The notes: generated from the letters alone by a model not told the origin. DNA of 64,000 nucleotides from Pseudomonas sp. GOM6 (GCF_029537485.1 NZ_JARPUS010000001.1:62001-126000), one strand, 5' to 3'; shown: positions 21,877 to 29,874, numbered from the stretch's first letter. A program made the numbers and translations.

Positions 21877-23057
21877 GGAAGATTGAAGCCAAGCTGCTGA
21901 TCGTCGACGACCGGCCGGAGAACCTGCTGGCCCTGGAGAAGCTGATTCAGGATCAGGAGCGTACCGTGTACCAGGCCCGTAGTGGCGACGAGGCGCTGTC
22001 GCTGTTGCTCGAACACGAGTTCGCCCTGGCCATTCTGGATGTGCAGATGCCGGGCATGAACGGCTTCGAGCTGGCCGAGCTGATGCGCGGCACGGACAAG
22101 ACCAAGCAGATCCCGATCATCTTCGTCAGCGCTGCCGGGCGCGAGCTCAACTACGCCTTCAAGGGCTACGAGAGCGGTGCGGTGGACTTCCTGCACAAGC
22201 CGCTGTCGCCCCACGAAGTGCGCAGCAAGGTGTCGGTATTCGTCGAGCTGTATCGCCAGCGCAAGGCGCTCAACCGCCAGCTCGATGCGCTGGAGGCGGC
22301 GCGCCGTGAACAGGAAGCGCTGCTCGACGAGCTGCGTGAAACCCAGGCCGAACTGCAGCGCGCGGTACAGATGCGTGACGTGTTCATGTCCGTGGTCTCC
22401 CACGAGCTGCGCACGCCGCTCAATGGCCTGACCCTGGAAGTGCAGTTGCGCAAGTTGCGTCTGCAGCAGAACAACCTCGATGCCTTCAGCCCGGACAAGC
22501 TGCGCGAGATGACCGAGCGCGACGAACGGCAGATCCTCAACATGACCCGACTGATCGACGACATGCTGGATGTGTCACGCATCCGCACCGGCAAGTTGTC
22601 GATCCGTCCCCAGCCCAGCGACCTGGGCGTGCTGGCCGGGCGCGTGGTGGAGAACCTGAGCCCTCAGTTCGCCCATGCCGACAGCCGGGTGGCGCTCAGT
22701 GTCGAGGGGCCGGCGCCGGTGCGGATGGACGAGTTTCGCATCGAGCAGGTGCTGGCTAACCTGCTGACCAATGCCCTGCGCTATGGCGCGGGCAAGCCGG
22801 TGGAGGTCAGCGTTTACTGCCAGGCGCAGGAGGCGCGTGTCGACGTGCGCGATCAGGGGATGGGCATTTCTGCGGCGGATCAGCGGCGCGTGTTCGAGCA
22901 GTTCGAGCGGGTCGCTGACAACGGCGTACCCCAGGGGTTGGGGTTGGGCCTGTTCATCAGCGAGCAGATCGTCCAGGCCCACGGCGGGCGCATCGAGCTG
23001 AGCAGCCAGTTGGGCGAGGGCTCGTGTTTCAGCGTGATTCTGCCGTGCGGCAGGTGA
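21870..23057 (+). CDS. Receiver-histidine kinase fusion protein
   Basis: Soluble 395-residue protein: an N-terminal receiver (about 8-125; LLIVDDRPENLLALEKL, phosphoacceptor in LAILDVQMPGMNGFEL, lysine in FLHKPLSP), a short coiled coil, HisKA with SHELRTPLNGL, and HATPase with NLLTNALRYG, DQGMGI and GLGLGLFISEQIV. There is no membrane segment. A receiver placed ahead of a kinase suggests it is switched by phosphoryl transfer from another kinase, most simply the hybrid kinase at the start of the operon. It is the last gene of the cluster. Confidence 0.9.
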   Translation: MLRKIEAKLLIVDDRPENLLALEKLIQDQERTVYQARSGDEALSLLLEHEFALAILDVQMPGMNGFELAELMRGTDKTKQIPIIFVSAAGRELNYAFKGYESGAVDFLHKPLSPHEVRSKVSVFVELYRQRKALNRQLDALEAARREQEALLDELRETQAELQRAVQMRDVFMSVVSHELRTPLNGLTLEVQLRKLRLQQNNLDAFSPDKLREMTERDERQILNMTRLIDDMLDVSRIRTGKLSIRPQPSDLGVLAGRVVENLSPQFAHADSRVALSVEGPAPVRMDEFRIEQVLANLLTNALRYGAGKPVEVSVYCQAQEARVDVRDQGMGISAADQRRVFEQFERVADNGVPQGLGLGLFISEQIVQAHGGRIELSSQLGEGSCFSVILPCGR

Positions 23058-23058
23058 T

Positions 23059-23103
23059 CGTGCATTTTGCAATCATGCGAAATGCACGATCTTGCAGAAT
23101 GCA
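23059..23103 (+). promoter_or_regulatory. Putative upstream activator sites (TGCA-N3-TGCA dyads), proposed AlgB
   Basis: Three dyads occur: TGCATTTTGCA (23061-23071), TGCGAAATGCA (23076-23086) and TGCAGAATGCA (23093-23103). The first two form a 13-base inverted repeat with one mismatch. They lie about 65-110 bases upstream of a sigma-54 promoter, where an NtrC-type activator would bind. Assignment to AlgB is inference. Confidence 0.6.
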
Positions 23104-23128
23104 CGAAAGGTGCTCCGCGAGTATTTAT

Positions 23129-23141
23129 TAAGTTATTGATT
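23129..23141 (-). promoter_or_regulatory. IHF-like site
   Basis: On the reverse strand AATCAATAACTTA fits the IHF consensus WATCAANNNNTTR exactly. It lies between the activator dyads and the -24/-12 promoter, where DNA bending would be useful. Confidence 0.55.
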
Positions 23142-23167
23142 TATAAGAAATAAATATTGATTTTGGG

Positions 23168-23184
23168 TTGGCATGGTCGCTGCA
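23168..23184 (+). promoter_or_regulatory. Sigma-54 (-24/-12) promoter
   Basis: TTGGCATGGTCGCTGCA has GG and GC separated by exactly 10 bases and fits TGGCACRNNNNTTGCW at all but two positions. It reads toward the small exported protein gene at 23229. Confidence 0.75.
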
Positions 23185-23228
23185 AAAGTCAGGTTGTAAG
23201 CCCGACTGACTGCTGATGGAGAAGCGCC

Positions 23229-23519
23229 ATGTACACCGCCCCCCTGAGCCTGTTTTGTGCTGCTGCATTGCTGGTCAGCGGCGCTTACGCCAATGATTCC
23301 ATCGAGGCGAATGGCCGAGCTGCCGACTTCCGTGTGCCGGCTCACCTGCTCGTCGAGAAGCGCGATGCGGACGCCCTACAGCCGTTTGCCAGTCTGCATC
23401 GTCAGGCCTTTGATGCCACGCGCCAGGACGGCCACTGGCTGCGCATCTCCGAGCCAGACACCGAAACGGCTGTGCGTCAGCCCCAATCCCTCGACCACAC
23501 ACCGCGTTGGGTGTTCTGA
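23229..23519 (+). CDS. Small exported protein ending in WVF, module copy 1
   Basis: Unrecognised protein of 96 residues. It begins with a signal peptide (MYTAPLSLFCAAALLVSGAYA) and has a charged, mostly hydrophilic mature part ending HTPRWVF. It is the first gene after a sigma-54 promoter with dyad sites and is followed 14 bases later by a tiny membrane protein gene. A shorter exported protein with the same C-terminal WVF, also followed by a tiny membrane protein gene, lies at 28661. Function unknown; envelope location is inferred from the signal peptide. Confidence 0.75.
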   Translation: MYTAPLSLFCAAALLVSGAYANDSIEANGRAADFRVPAHLLVEKRDADALQPFASLHRQAFDATRQDGHWLRISEPDTETAVRQPQSLDHTPRWVF

Positions 23520-23533
23520 GCAAGGAGCCTGTC

Positions 23534-23719
23534 ATGTCCCGAAGTGCCGTTTGCATGCTGATCACGACCCTGCTTAGCCTGGCCGTGCTGTGGCTGTATC
23601 CCCAACTGGATGTCACCGTGGCGATGCTGCTCAAGTGTCTGGCCTCTGTGGCTGCCGTGGCCTCCGTGCTGGCGCTGCTGATAGGGCGCCGCTACAAGTT
23701 CGACCCGGTCCTGCGCTGA
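23534..23719 (+). CDS. Tiny two-helix membrane protein, module copy 1
   Basis: A 61-residue protein made of two hydrophobic helices (about 6-24 and 33-52) with a short basic tail (GRRYKFDPVLR). AAGGAG lies six bases before ATG 23534. It is the second gene of the sigma-54 operon that begins at 23229 and is followed by a strong terminator. No family recognised. Its placement after a WVF protein parallels the gene at 28860. Confidence 0.72.
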   Translation: MSRSAVCMLITTLLSLAVLWLYPQLDVTVAMLLKCLASVAAVASVLALLIGRRYKFDPVLR

Positions 23720-23736
23720 GCAGCGATCACATCAAG

Positions 23737-23758
23737 GCCGCCTACGGGCGGCTTTTTT
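23737..23758 (+). terminator. Terminator of the first sigma-54 operon
   Basis: GCCGCC (23737-23742) pairs with GGCGGC (23747-23752), followed by six T. Confidence 0.88.
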
Positions 23759-23803
23759 GCGTTGGCTGCCCGAGGCCATGGGCATGCAAGGGGGTGACGT
23801 GGT

Positions 23804-23902
23804 GTAGGTTGGGGTCGCCTAGGTTGAGCGTGGCGGAACCCGCCGGGTGACCAGGCGGCTCCGTTGTTGGGCTTCGGCGCAGCGCACCTCAGCCCAACCT
23901 AC
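23804..23902. repeat. Inverted-repeat-bounded intergenic element
   Basis: A stretch of about 100 bases is bounded by GTAGGTTGGG (23804-23813) and its exact complement CCCAACCTAC (23893-23902). The internal wording (TTGAGCGTGGCGGAACCC) resembles the dispersed GTAGGTTGGGTTGAGC elements common in pseudomonad genomes. It lies between convergent operons and encodes nothing evident. Confidence 0.7.
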
Positions 23903-23933
23903 GCTGTCTGCGCGTTGCAGGTTAACGGAAGCC

Positions 23934-25706
23934 TCATACCGGCAGGCTGAGGTAGAAGTTCGCGCCCTGGCCCGGTCGTGAGTGCACACCGAGCAGGCCG
24001 CTGTGCAATTGCACGATCTCCCGCGACAGGGCCAGGCCCAGGCCGACACCGCCCTTGCGCGGGCCGACCTGGACAAAGGGCTCGAAGATGCGGGTCTGCT
24101 GGCTGAAGGGGATGCCCTGGCCCTGGTCCTGTACGCTGATGATCACGCGCTCACCCTGGCGTTTTGCCTGCAGCTGCACCTCATCACCCGGTTCGCTGTG
24201 GCGCAGGGCGTTGCTGATCAGGTTATCCAGCACCCTGGCGATCTGCCCCGCATCGAGGCTCAGGCGCGGCAGTGGCTGCTCGCTGGCGGCGCTGAGTGTC
24301 ACCTGGCGCTCTGCGGCTTCCAGGGCAAAACGCTCACGGGCCTGTTCAAGCAGCTCGGCCAGGTCGCAAGGCTCGCGCCGCAGGATCTGCAGGCCATTCT
24401 GGTAGCGCGAGAAGTTGAGCAGGTCGTCGATCAGCTGCACCAGGCGGCGGATTTCCTCGTCGACCGTGCGCATCAGATCCTGCTCGCGGCCCTCTTCGGG
24501 CAGGACGAGCCGCTCACGCAGCAGACTGAACGCCATGTGGATGCCGGTAACCGGCGTGCGCAGCTCATGCGAGGCGCGCAGTACGAACTCCCCGCGCACG
24601 CGCTCGAAGGCGCGCTGGGCGGTGACATCACGCAGCACCATGACGGCCCCGAGGATGCCGCGCTCTTCATCCTGCACCGGGGTCAGGCTGTAGCTGAGCA
24701 GGCGCTGTTCGCCGTCGCTGTCGATCACTAGGTCTTCGCCCTGCCGTGGGGTCTCACCCGCCAGTGCCTGGCTCAGCTGCTCGGCCAGCGGGGCATGTCC
24801 CAGCAGTTGCGGCAACGCTTGTCCCGTGGGCACTTCGTTCCAGCCGAATTGCCGCTGTGCCACGGGATTGCCATGTTCCAGGCGGCCATCACAGCCGATG
24901 ATCAGCAAGCCGTGATCGATGCTGTCGAGTACCGCCTGCAGGCGCCGCTGGCTGGCGATCAGCTCTGCGACCCGGCTGGCGCGGAACTGCCTCAGCGCCT
25001 CGGCCATCTGGGCAAAGCGCTGGGTCAGCGAAGCCAGTTCGGCTTCGCGGGTCTGCGGCAGGGCGATTTGGAAGTCACCCTGACCAATCTGGTCGGCGGC
25101 GGCGGCCAGCGCTTCGAGCGGTCGGCCGAAGCGCTGGGCTACGCCATGCGCCGTCAGAAAACCGGTTACCAGCAGCGCCAGGCTGATCAGGCCAAGCAGG
25201 CCGGCCACCAGCCAGGCCCGCTCGCGGGCCTGCTGCTGTTCCTGCTCCACGCTCTGCACATAGCGGGTCTGCACGGCATTGATACGATCACGCAAGGCCT
25301 GCAGGGCCAGGGCGAAGGTGTCGTCATTGAGCAGGTCGCGGCGTATTTGCAGCGGGCTGTCGAGGAAATGGTCGAAGTGGCTGTAGGCACGCTCGATCTC
25401 GGTCACCGCCTGCAGATCGCTGTCATCGATGGCGCCCGCCGCCGCCCGTTGCAGCCACTGACGGAAGCGCTGGTCGGAGGCCTCCAGCGCCTGGCGATCC
25501 AGGCGGTCACGCAGCAGCAGGATGACCTGGCTGCCCATCTCCTGGCGCATGCCGAGGCTGGCATCGATGATCTCCAGGTTGCGGGTCATGGCCTGGTTCT
25601 GCTCGCGGGTCAGCAGCAGGGTGCTGGCCATGCCCAGCAGCAGGCCGAGCAGGGCCAGGGTCATGAGTGCGCTGCTGCTGATGAACAGCCGGCTGCGCAG
25701 TTTCAT
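23934..25706 (-). CDS. kinB: Alginate-regulating sensor histidine kinase KinB
   Basis: Inner-membrane kinase of 590 residues, cognate to AlgB. Two transmembrane helices (about 10-32 and 165-187) flank a periplasmic helical sensor; HAMP, PAS, HisKA (RASHELRTPVTG) and HATPase (NLISNALRHS, DQGQGIPFSQQ, GVGLGLALSREIV) follow. The conserved KinB wording IFEPFVQVG is present. In P. aeruginosa KinB acts as phosphatase and kinase on AlgB and restrains alginate production. Its ATG overlaps the algB stop (ATGA), so they form one operon. It is convergent with the small sigma-54 operon. Confidence 0.96.
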   Translation of the reverse strand: MKLRSRLFISSSALMTLALLGLLLGMASTLLLTREQNQAMTRNLEIIDASLGMRQEMGSQVILLLRDRLDRQALEASDQRFRQWLQRAAAGAIDDSDLQAVTEIERAYSHFDHFLDSPLQIRRDLLNDDTFALALQALRDRINAVQTRYVQSVEQEQQQARERAWLVAGLLGLISLALLVTGFLTAHGVAQRFGRPLEALAAAADQIGQGDFQIALPQTREAELASLTQRFAQMAEALRQFRASRVAELIASQRRLQAVLDSIDHGLLIIGCDGRLEHGNPVAQRQFGWNEVPTGQALPQLLGHAPLAEQLSQALAGETPRQGEDLVIDSDGEQRLLSYSLTPVQDEERGILGAVMVLRDVTAQRAFERVRGEFVLRASHELRTPVTGIHMAFSLLRERLVLPEEGREQDLMRTVDEEIRRLVQLIDDLLNFSRYQNGLQILRREPCDLAELLEQARERFALEAAERQVTLSAASEQPLPRLSLDAGQIARVLDNLISNALRHSEPGDEVQLQAKRQGERVIISVQDQGQGIPFSQQTRIFEPFVQVGPRKGGVGLGLALSREIVQLHSGLLGVHSRPGQGANFYLSLPV

Positions 25707-27049
25707 AGGCCGTACTGCTTGCGTTTGCGGTACAGGGTGGAGACGTCGATGCCCAGGGTGCTGGCGGCCTGTTCCAGGGTCGGGCTGGTGGCCAGCATGG
25801 CGGCGATATGGGCCTTCTCCAGCTCCTCCAGGCTCAAGGCGGCCCCGACCCTGGCGGCGTTGTCCGTGGTGCTGGGCGTGAGGCCGAGGTGCGTCGGTTC
25901 GATTTCTGTGCCGGGGCAGATGATACTGGCCCGCTCGATCACGTTGCGCAGTTCGCGCACGTTGCCGGGCCAGTGATAGTCCTGCAGGGTGGCCAGGGCT
26001 TCACTGCTGAAGGCGCGCGCCGGGCGCCCGTACTCGCTGACAAAGTGCGCGAGAAAACGCTCGGCCAGGGTCATGACATCCTCCCGGCGTTCACGCAGGG
26101 GGGGCAGTTTGAGGGTAATGACGTTGAGGCGGTACAGCAGGTCTTCGCGAAAACGCCCCTCGCGCACCATGTCATCGAGATCGAGGTTGGTGGCGGCGAG
26201 AATGCGTACATCGGCCTGGCGCGTCACCGGGTCGCCAACCCGTTCGTATTCCTTGTCCTGAATGAAGCGCAGCAGCTTGGGTTGCAGCGGCAGCGGGAAG
26301 TCGCCGATTTCGTCGAGGAACAGGGTGCCACCGTCGGCCTGGCTGACTCGGCCCAGGGTGCTTTCGCTGGCGCCGGTGAAGGCGCCGCGGCTGTGGCCGA
26401 ACAGTTCGCTTTCCATCAGCTCGGTCGTCAGTGACGGGCAGTTGATGGTGGCGAAGGGTTTGCGTGCGCGTCGGCTCCAGCCGTGAATGGCCCGGGCCAG
26501 TTCGCCCTTGCCGGTACCGGATTCGCCGAGGATGAGGATGTTGGCATCGGTGGCTGCCACTTGGCGGGCCGTCTCCAATACGGCCATGAAGGCCGGACTG
26601 TGCGAATCGAGGCCGTCCTGGGTGCGTTTCATCTGGCCTTCCAGGGCTTCCAGGCGCGCGGCCAGCTGGCGCACTTCCAGTTGTTTGGCGGCCGCCAGGC
26701 GCAGCTGCTCAGGGCTGCACGGCTTGACCAGATAGTCGGCGGCGCCGGCCTGAATGGCGTCTACCGCGCTGTCCACCGCCGAGTGGGCGGTGACGATCAC
26801 CACGCGCATCCAGGGGGCCTGCACGCGCAGGCGTTGCAGCACTTCCAGGCCATCGTCTTCGCCCAGGCGCAGGTCGAGGAAGCACAGGTCGAACACCTGG
26901 CGCTGCAGCAGTGTTTCGGCCTGGGCCGCACTGCTGGCGGTGGCCACCTGATAGCCGCTGTCTTCTAGGCAATAGCGGAAGGTGCGCAGGATGGCGGCTT
27001 CATCGTCCACCAGCAGGATGCGTCCACTGTTGTTCGGGCTATTGGGCAT
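25703..27049 (-). CDS. algB: NtrC-family response regulator AlgB
   Basis: Two-component activator of 448 residues. Receiver (about 1-125; [24 protein letters not shown] region, lysine in [11 protein letters not shown]), AAA+ domain with Walker [12 protein letters not shown], the sigma-54-contacting loop GAFTGA and Walker [11 protein letters not shown], then a Fis-type HTH ending [12 protein letters not shown]. The intact GAFTGA indicates it can drive sigma-54 RNA polymerase. AlgB activates algD in P. aeruginosa. Start at ATG 27049 with GGAGAG upstream. Dyad sites about 46 and 77 bases upstream could also serve autoregulation. Confidence 0.96.
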   Translation of the reverse strand: MPNSPNNSGRILLVDDEAAILRTFRYCLEDSGYQVATASSAAQAETLLQRQVFDLCFLDLRLGEDDGLEVLQRLRVQAPWMRVVIVTAHSAVDSAVDAIQAGAADYLVKPCSPEQLRLAAAKQLEVRQLAARLEALEGQMKRTQDGLDSHSPAFMAVLETARQVAATDANILILGESGTGKGELARAIHGWSRRARKPFATINCPSLTTELMESELFGHSRGAFTGASESTLGRVSQADGGTLFLDEIGDFPLPLQPKLLRFIQDKEYERVGDPVTRQADVRILAATNLDLDDMVREGRFREDLLYRLNVITLKLPPLRERREDVMTLAERFLAHFVSEYGRPARAFSSEALATLQDYHWPGNVRELRNVIERASIICPGTEIEPTHLGLTPSTTDNAARVGAALSLEELEKAHIAAMLATSPTLEQAASTLGIDVSTLYRKRKQYGL

Positions 27050-27094
27050 CGTTGGCTCTCCGTTATTGCTGTGCAGCTTAGTCAGCGCAATGTC

Positions 27095-27138
27095 GTGCAA
27101 GTTGCACGGTGATTTTCAGGCGACCTTGCACAATGCAA
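27095..27138 (+). promoter_or_regulatory. Putative upstream activator sites in the algB / BON-operon gap
   Basis: GTGCAAGTTGCAC (27095-27107) and TTGCACAATGCAA (27126-27138) are both dyads of the TGCA-N3-TGCA type, spaced 31 bases apart, about three helical turns. They lie 70-110 bases upstream of a sigma-54 promoter. Similar dyads precede the sigma-54 promoter at 23168. Confidence 0.62.
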
Positions 27139-27163
27139 GCGGTGGGCGTCTATGTGTATCTGC

Positions 27164-27176
27164 TAAATATATGATT
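27164..27176 (-). promoter_or_regulatory. IHF-like site
   Basis: The reverse strand reads AATCATATATTTA, one mismatch from WATCAANNNNTTR, 30 bases before the -24 GG. The site upstream of 23229 has the same offset, and TGATTTATAAGAA is identical in both regions (27172-27184 and 23137-23149). Confidence 0.5.
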
Positions 27177-27204
27177 TATAAGAATAAAAAATATTCTCCA
27201 GGGC

Positions 27205-27220
27205 TGGCACAGGGCTTGCG
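27205..27220 (+). promoter_or_regulatory. Sigma-54 (-24/-12) promoter
   Basis: TGGCACAGGGCTTGCG matches TGGCACRNNNNTTGCW at 15 of 16 positions, with GG and GC 10 bases apart. It reads toward the BON-domain gene at 27280. Confidence 0.85.
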
Positions 27221-27279
27221 ATATCTCCTCCAGCGGTCGCCACGGCGGCTGCAACGGACACGTATTTGGAGGAACCGCC

Positions 27280-28113
27280 ATGTATCAGATGAAGAAACTC
27301 GCCCTGGCCACCCTGACCGCCGGTGTGCTCGGCCTCTCACCTCTGGCCGCCCAGGCCGCCGAGGGTGATCTCGGTCGCCAGCTCAGTGAGGCGCGCCAGG
27401 AAGGCTCGATCTGGACGGCGATCGCACTCAACCGCCATCTCAGCCCGTTCAGCATCGATGTGGATGTGGAGAACGGCGTGGCCGTGCTGACCGGCAAGGT
27501 GGAGAGCGACATCGATCGCGACCTGGCTGGCCAGCTGGCTCTCGGCACCGAGGGCGTGAAGAAGGTGGACAACCGTCTGCTGGTGGACCCCGACACCCAG
27601 CCGCGCCAGCAGGAAAGCAGCCTGGCCCAGCAATTCGATGACGCCACCCTGACCGCCATGGTCAAGTCCAAGCTGCTGTGGAACAGCAATACCGAGGGCC
27701 TGGACATCGATGTCGACACCCAGAACGGCGTGGTCACCCTCAAGGGTAACGCTCGCTCGGCCGAGGCCAAGGAGCTGGCTGGCCATCTGGCGCAAAACAC
27801 CGAGGGTGTGGAGCGGGTCAACAACCACCTTAGCGTGAGTGAGGCCGACAGCACCGCCGCCCAGGCCCAGCAGGCGGCCGAAGACACCACGCGCGCCATC
27901 AGCGATGCCTGGATCACCAGCAAGGTGAAGTCCAGCTACCTGTATGACCGCCAGCTCGATGGCCTGGATATCTCGGTCGAGACCAAGGCCGGCATGGTCG
28001 AACTCGGTGGCAGCGTGCTCAGCGCGGCCGAGAAGGAACTGGCCATCGAGACTGCCCGCAATATCCGCGGTGTGCGCGGCGTTGATGCCGACGCCCTGCG
28101 CATCGACGGCTGA
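27280..28113 (+). CDS. Periplasmic triple-BON-domain protein (OsmY-like)
   Basis: Exported protein of 277 residues. After a signal peptide ending AAQAA come three BON domains (about 40-100, 120-185 and 205-275). Each has the pattern of a strand-turn D(V/I)xVxxGxVxLxGxV followed by a helix with the glycine-valine hinge: VENGVAVLTGKV, TQNGVVTLKGNA and TKAGMVELGGSV. BON proteins bind phospholipid or stabilise the envelope during osmotic stress. GGAGGA precedes ATG 27280. It is the first gene of the operon driven by the sigma-54 promoter at 27205. Confidence 0.88.
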   Translation: MYQMKKLALATLTAGVLGLSPLAAQAAEGDLGRQLSEARQEGSIWTAIALNRHLSPFSIDVDVENGVAVLTGKVESDIDRDLAGQLALGTEGVKKVDNRLLVDPDTQPRQQESSLAQQFDDATLTAMVKSKLLWNSNTEGLDIDVDTQNGVVTLKGNARSAEAKELAGHLAQNTEGVERVNNHLSVSEADSTAAQAQQAAEDTTRAISDAWITSKVKSSYLYDRQLDGLDISVETKAGMVELGGSVLSAAEKELAIETARNIRGVRGVDADALRIDG

Positions 28114-28178
28114 CTCCCCGGCGCCGGCACTTCGCCGGCGCCCCAACCGGCGTGTGACGCCGCAACAAGGAGAAAACC

Positions 28179-28610
28179 ATGACCCAGCAAACAGCTCAGC
28201 TCAACGAACTGATCGAGATCACCCGAGACGGCCAGCGTTTCTATGAGCACGCCAGCCGCGAGGTCAAGGACCAGCACCTGAAGAGCCTGTTCGGCGAGAT
28301 GTCGCGGGCCAAGGTCGAGGTGATTCAGGCGCTGTCCGCCCGTGTCGCCGCCAACCACGAGCAGCCCGCCACTGGCGGCACCCTGCTTGGCAAGCTGCGC
28401 CAGGTCTATGCCGATACCAAGGCCACCCTGGTCAGCGACGAGGCGGCCACTTACGTGGCGCAGTTGGAGGAGGCCGAGGACCGCATCCTGCACGCCTTCG
28501 AGGACGCCCTGCAAAGCGCCGATGCGCAGCTCAAGCCGCTGCTGGTGAGCGAGATGCCCAAGGTGCGCGCCTGCCACGACCGCATGCGCGGTGTGAAGCG
28601 CACGATCTGA
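28179..28610 (+). CDS. PA2169-family four-helix-bundle protein (DUF2383)
   Basis: Soluble helical protein of 143 residues. It has LNELIEITRDGQRFYEHASREV, followed by two helices ending EEAEDRILHAFEDAL and MPKVRACHDRMRGVKR, a pattern of the DUF2383 ferritin-like group. No signal peptide. Related proteins are often stress-induced; no biochemical role is established. AGGAG lies seven bases upstream. Its place in an envelope-stress-type operon suggests a protective function. Confidence 0.82.
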   Translation: MTQQTAQLNELIEITRDGQRFYEHASREVKDQHLKSLFGEMSRAKVEVIQALSARVAANHEQPATGGTLLGKLRQVYADTKATLVSDEAATYVAQLEEAEDRILHAFEDALQSADAQLKPLLVSEMPKVRACHDRMRGVKRTI

Positions 28611-28660
28611 GCCCACGGCGGGTCGCCGCATGGGCGGCCCGCACGCCAGGAGAAACCGTC

Positions 28661-28846
28661 ATGAACGCCCTGCATCTGTTGACGCCCGCGGCCTTGTTGC
28701 TGGTGCTCGGTCTGGTTACCGGCCTGAGCTGGCCGACCTCGTCCAGCCTGCGTCAGCAAGAGGCGATCCAGCCGCAGCCATTTCCGCCGCTGGCTGTACG
28801 GGCCGATCCGCTGCAGGCCCGGCGCACCGTGCACTGGGTGTTTTGA
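28661..28846 (+). CDS. Small exported protein ending in WVF, module copy 2
   Basis: Unrecognised protein of 61 residues. An N-terminal hydrophobic helix (about 8-24) acts as signal or anchor, then a proline-rich stretch (QPQPFPPLAVRADP) leads to the C-terminus RRTVHWVF. The 96-residue protein at 23229 ends PRWVF and, like this one, is followed by a tiny membrane protein gene. AGGAG precedes the start. It lies in the second sigma-54 operon. Confidence 0.7.
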   Translation: MNALHLLTPAALLLVLGLVTGLSWPTSSSLRQQEAIQPQPFPPLAVRADPLQARRTVHWVF

Positions 28847-28859
28847 GGAGGTCCCTGTC

Positions 28860-29033
28860 ATGTATGCCCTGCTTGTTCTGGGTGTGATCGCCTTGCTGGC
28901 CCTGGCCAGTCTGATCAGTGCCCTGCTGGTTGGTCAGGCCCTGCTGCAGAGCCGCCTGATCGAAACCGAGGACATGTCGGCGCAACCCGCGTCCGTCAGC
29001 CTCAACCGTCATCCGCAGCCGTTGACTGCGTAG
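28860..29033 (+). CDS. Tiny membrane protein, module copy 2
   Basis: A 57-residue protein with one long hydrophobic helix (about 2-25, [20 protein letters not shown]) and a hydrophilic tail. GAGGAGG lies seven bases before the ATG. It follows the WVF protein by 13 bases, as the tiny protein at 23534 follows its own partner by 14. No family recognised. Its shortness makes the call depend on the strong ribosome binding site and operon position. Confidence 0.68.
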   Translation: MYALLVLGVIALLALASLISALLVGQALLQSRLIETEDMSAQPASVSLNRHPQPLTA

Positions 29034-29043
29034 GAGAGTCGCC

Positions 29044-29208
29044 ATGCTTAGCTGGTCCATTACCTTCCTGATCGTTGCCATCATTGCCGCCGTTTTCGGC
29101 TTTGGTGGTATCGCTGGCACTGCCGCCGGCATCGCCAAGATCCTGTTCCTGGTGTTCCTGGTGATGTTCGTCCTGTCGTTCATCCTGGGCCGCCGCCCTC
29201 GCAGCTGA
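29044..29208 (+). CDS. DUF1328 small membrane protein
   Basis: A 54-residue protein of two hydrophobic helices around a glycine-rich turn ([22 protein letters not shown], shortened here to its first half [10 protein letters not shown]) ending ILGRRPRS, the pattern of DUF1328 (YtjA-like). In P. aeruginosa a DUF1328 gene lies next to algB and the ivy homologue. Function unknown. Ribosome binding site GGAGAG is seven bases upstream. Confidence 0.85.
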   Translation: MLSWSITFLIVAIIAAVFGFGGIAGTAAGIAKILFLVFLVMFVLSFILGRRPRS

Positions 29209-29218
29209 GGAGGAGCCC

Positions 29219-29680
29219 ATGACATCCCGCCACACTCTGTTGGCCGCCGCCCTGCTGACCCTGGCCTGCACCGCGCAGGCCACCAGCAGCGGCGCTGAGA
29301 TGCGCGTGGAGCAGATCCTGCGCAGTGACCCGCAATACCAGGACACCTGGCAGGCGGTGCTCGAAGATGAGGAGCGCCTGCCCGACTGGGTCATCAACCT
29401 GGACGGTCAGGGCCAGCCCATGCAGACCCTGGAAAGCGATGGTGAGCAGTACCTGGTCGGTCGTCTGTGCGATGGCTACGACTGCTTTCACCAACGTCTG
29501 TTCGTTGCATTTAGCTGGGACAAGCAGCAGGCCTACGCCCTCTGGGTGCAGCTGCCGCAAGCCCTGCCGGTCGATGCAGCGCCTGCTCAGCACGACCGTC
29601 AGCGCTGGCTCGGTGAGCCGGATGAGGACATGCGTCAGCTGTTGCTGGAGCAGCTGGCCGCTGAGCCGGACTGGTACTGA
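29219..29680 (+). CDS. ivy: Ivy-family inhibitor of vertebrate lysozyme
   Basis: Periplasmic protein of 153 residues that inhibits C-type lysozyme. After the signal peptide (MTSRHTLLAAALLTLACTAQA) the mature part has the Ivy core, with the disulfide loop LCDGYDC corresponding to the active CKPHDC loop of E. coli Ivy, followed by RLFVAFSWDKQQAYALWVQL. The loop keeps both cysteines but lacks the usual Lys-Pro-His triplet, so strength of inhibition is uncertain. It is the last gene of the sigma-54 operon region and lies at the same locus as the P. aeruginosa homologue. Confidence 0.87.
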   Translation: MTSRHTLLAAALLTLACTAQATSSGAEMRVEQILRSDPQYQDTWQAVLEDEERLPDWVINLDGQGQPMQTLESDGEQYLVGRLCDGYDCFHQRLFVAFSWDKQQAYALWVQLPQALPVDAAPAQHDRQRWLGEPDEDMRQLLLEQLAAEPDWY

Positions 29681-29758
29681 ACCGGGCGCTTCTGCCCTGG
29701 TTGCGTTCTGACACAGACGGACGGTCACGCCATAGGCGCGTGAGCCGTGGCTTTCCGG

Positions 29759-29764
29759 TATAAT
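29759..29764 (+). promoter_or_regulatory. Possible -10 element upstream of purE
   Basis: A perfect TATAAT lies about 110 bases before purE. No clear -35 hexamer is seen. A terminator hairpin lies between it and purE. Confidence 0.4.
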
Positions 29765-29803
29765 GCGCCGCCTTCGGGGCCCCAGAGGCCTGATCCAATC
29801 ATG

Positions 29804-29838
29804 ACAAGCCACGCCCAATGCGTGGCTTGTTGGTTTTT
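29804..29838 (+). terminator. Terminator or attenuator upstream of purE
   Basis: ACAAGCCACGC (29804-29814) pairs perfectly with GCGTGGCTTGT (29820-29830), followed by a T-rich run. It ends 37 bases before the purE start. It either ends the ivy transcript or attenuates purEK. Confidence 0.8.
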
Positions 29839-29874
29839 GTCGCGCCGCCAGGCGCCCGAACAAGAGGCACAACG

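Noticed and set aside
28119..28141. GGCGCCGG/CCGGCGCC hairpin after the BON gene as a terminator
   Set aside because: A GC-rich stem without a T-run inside an operon; at most an mRNA-processing or pausing structure.
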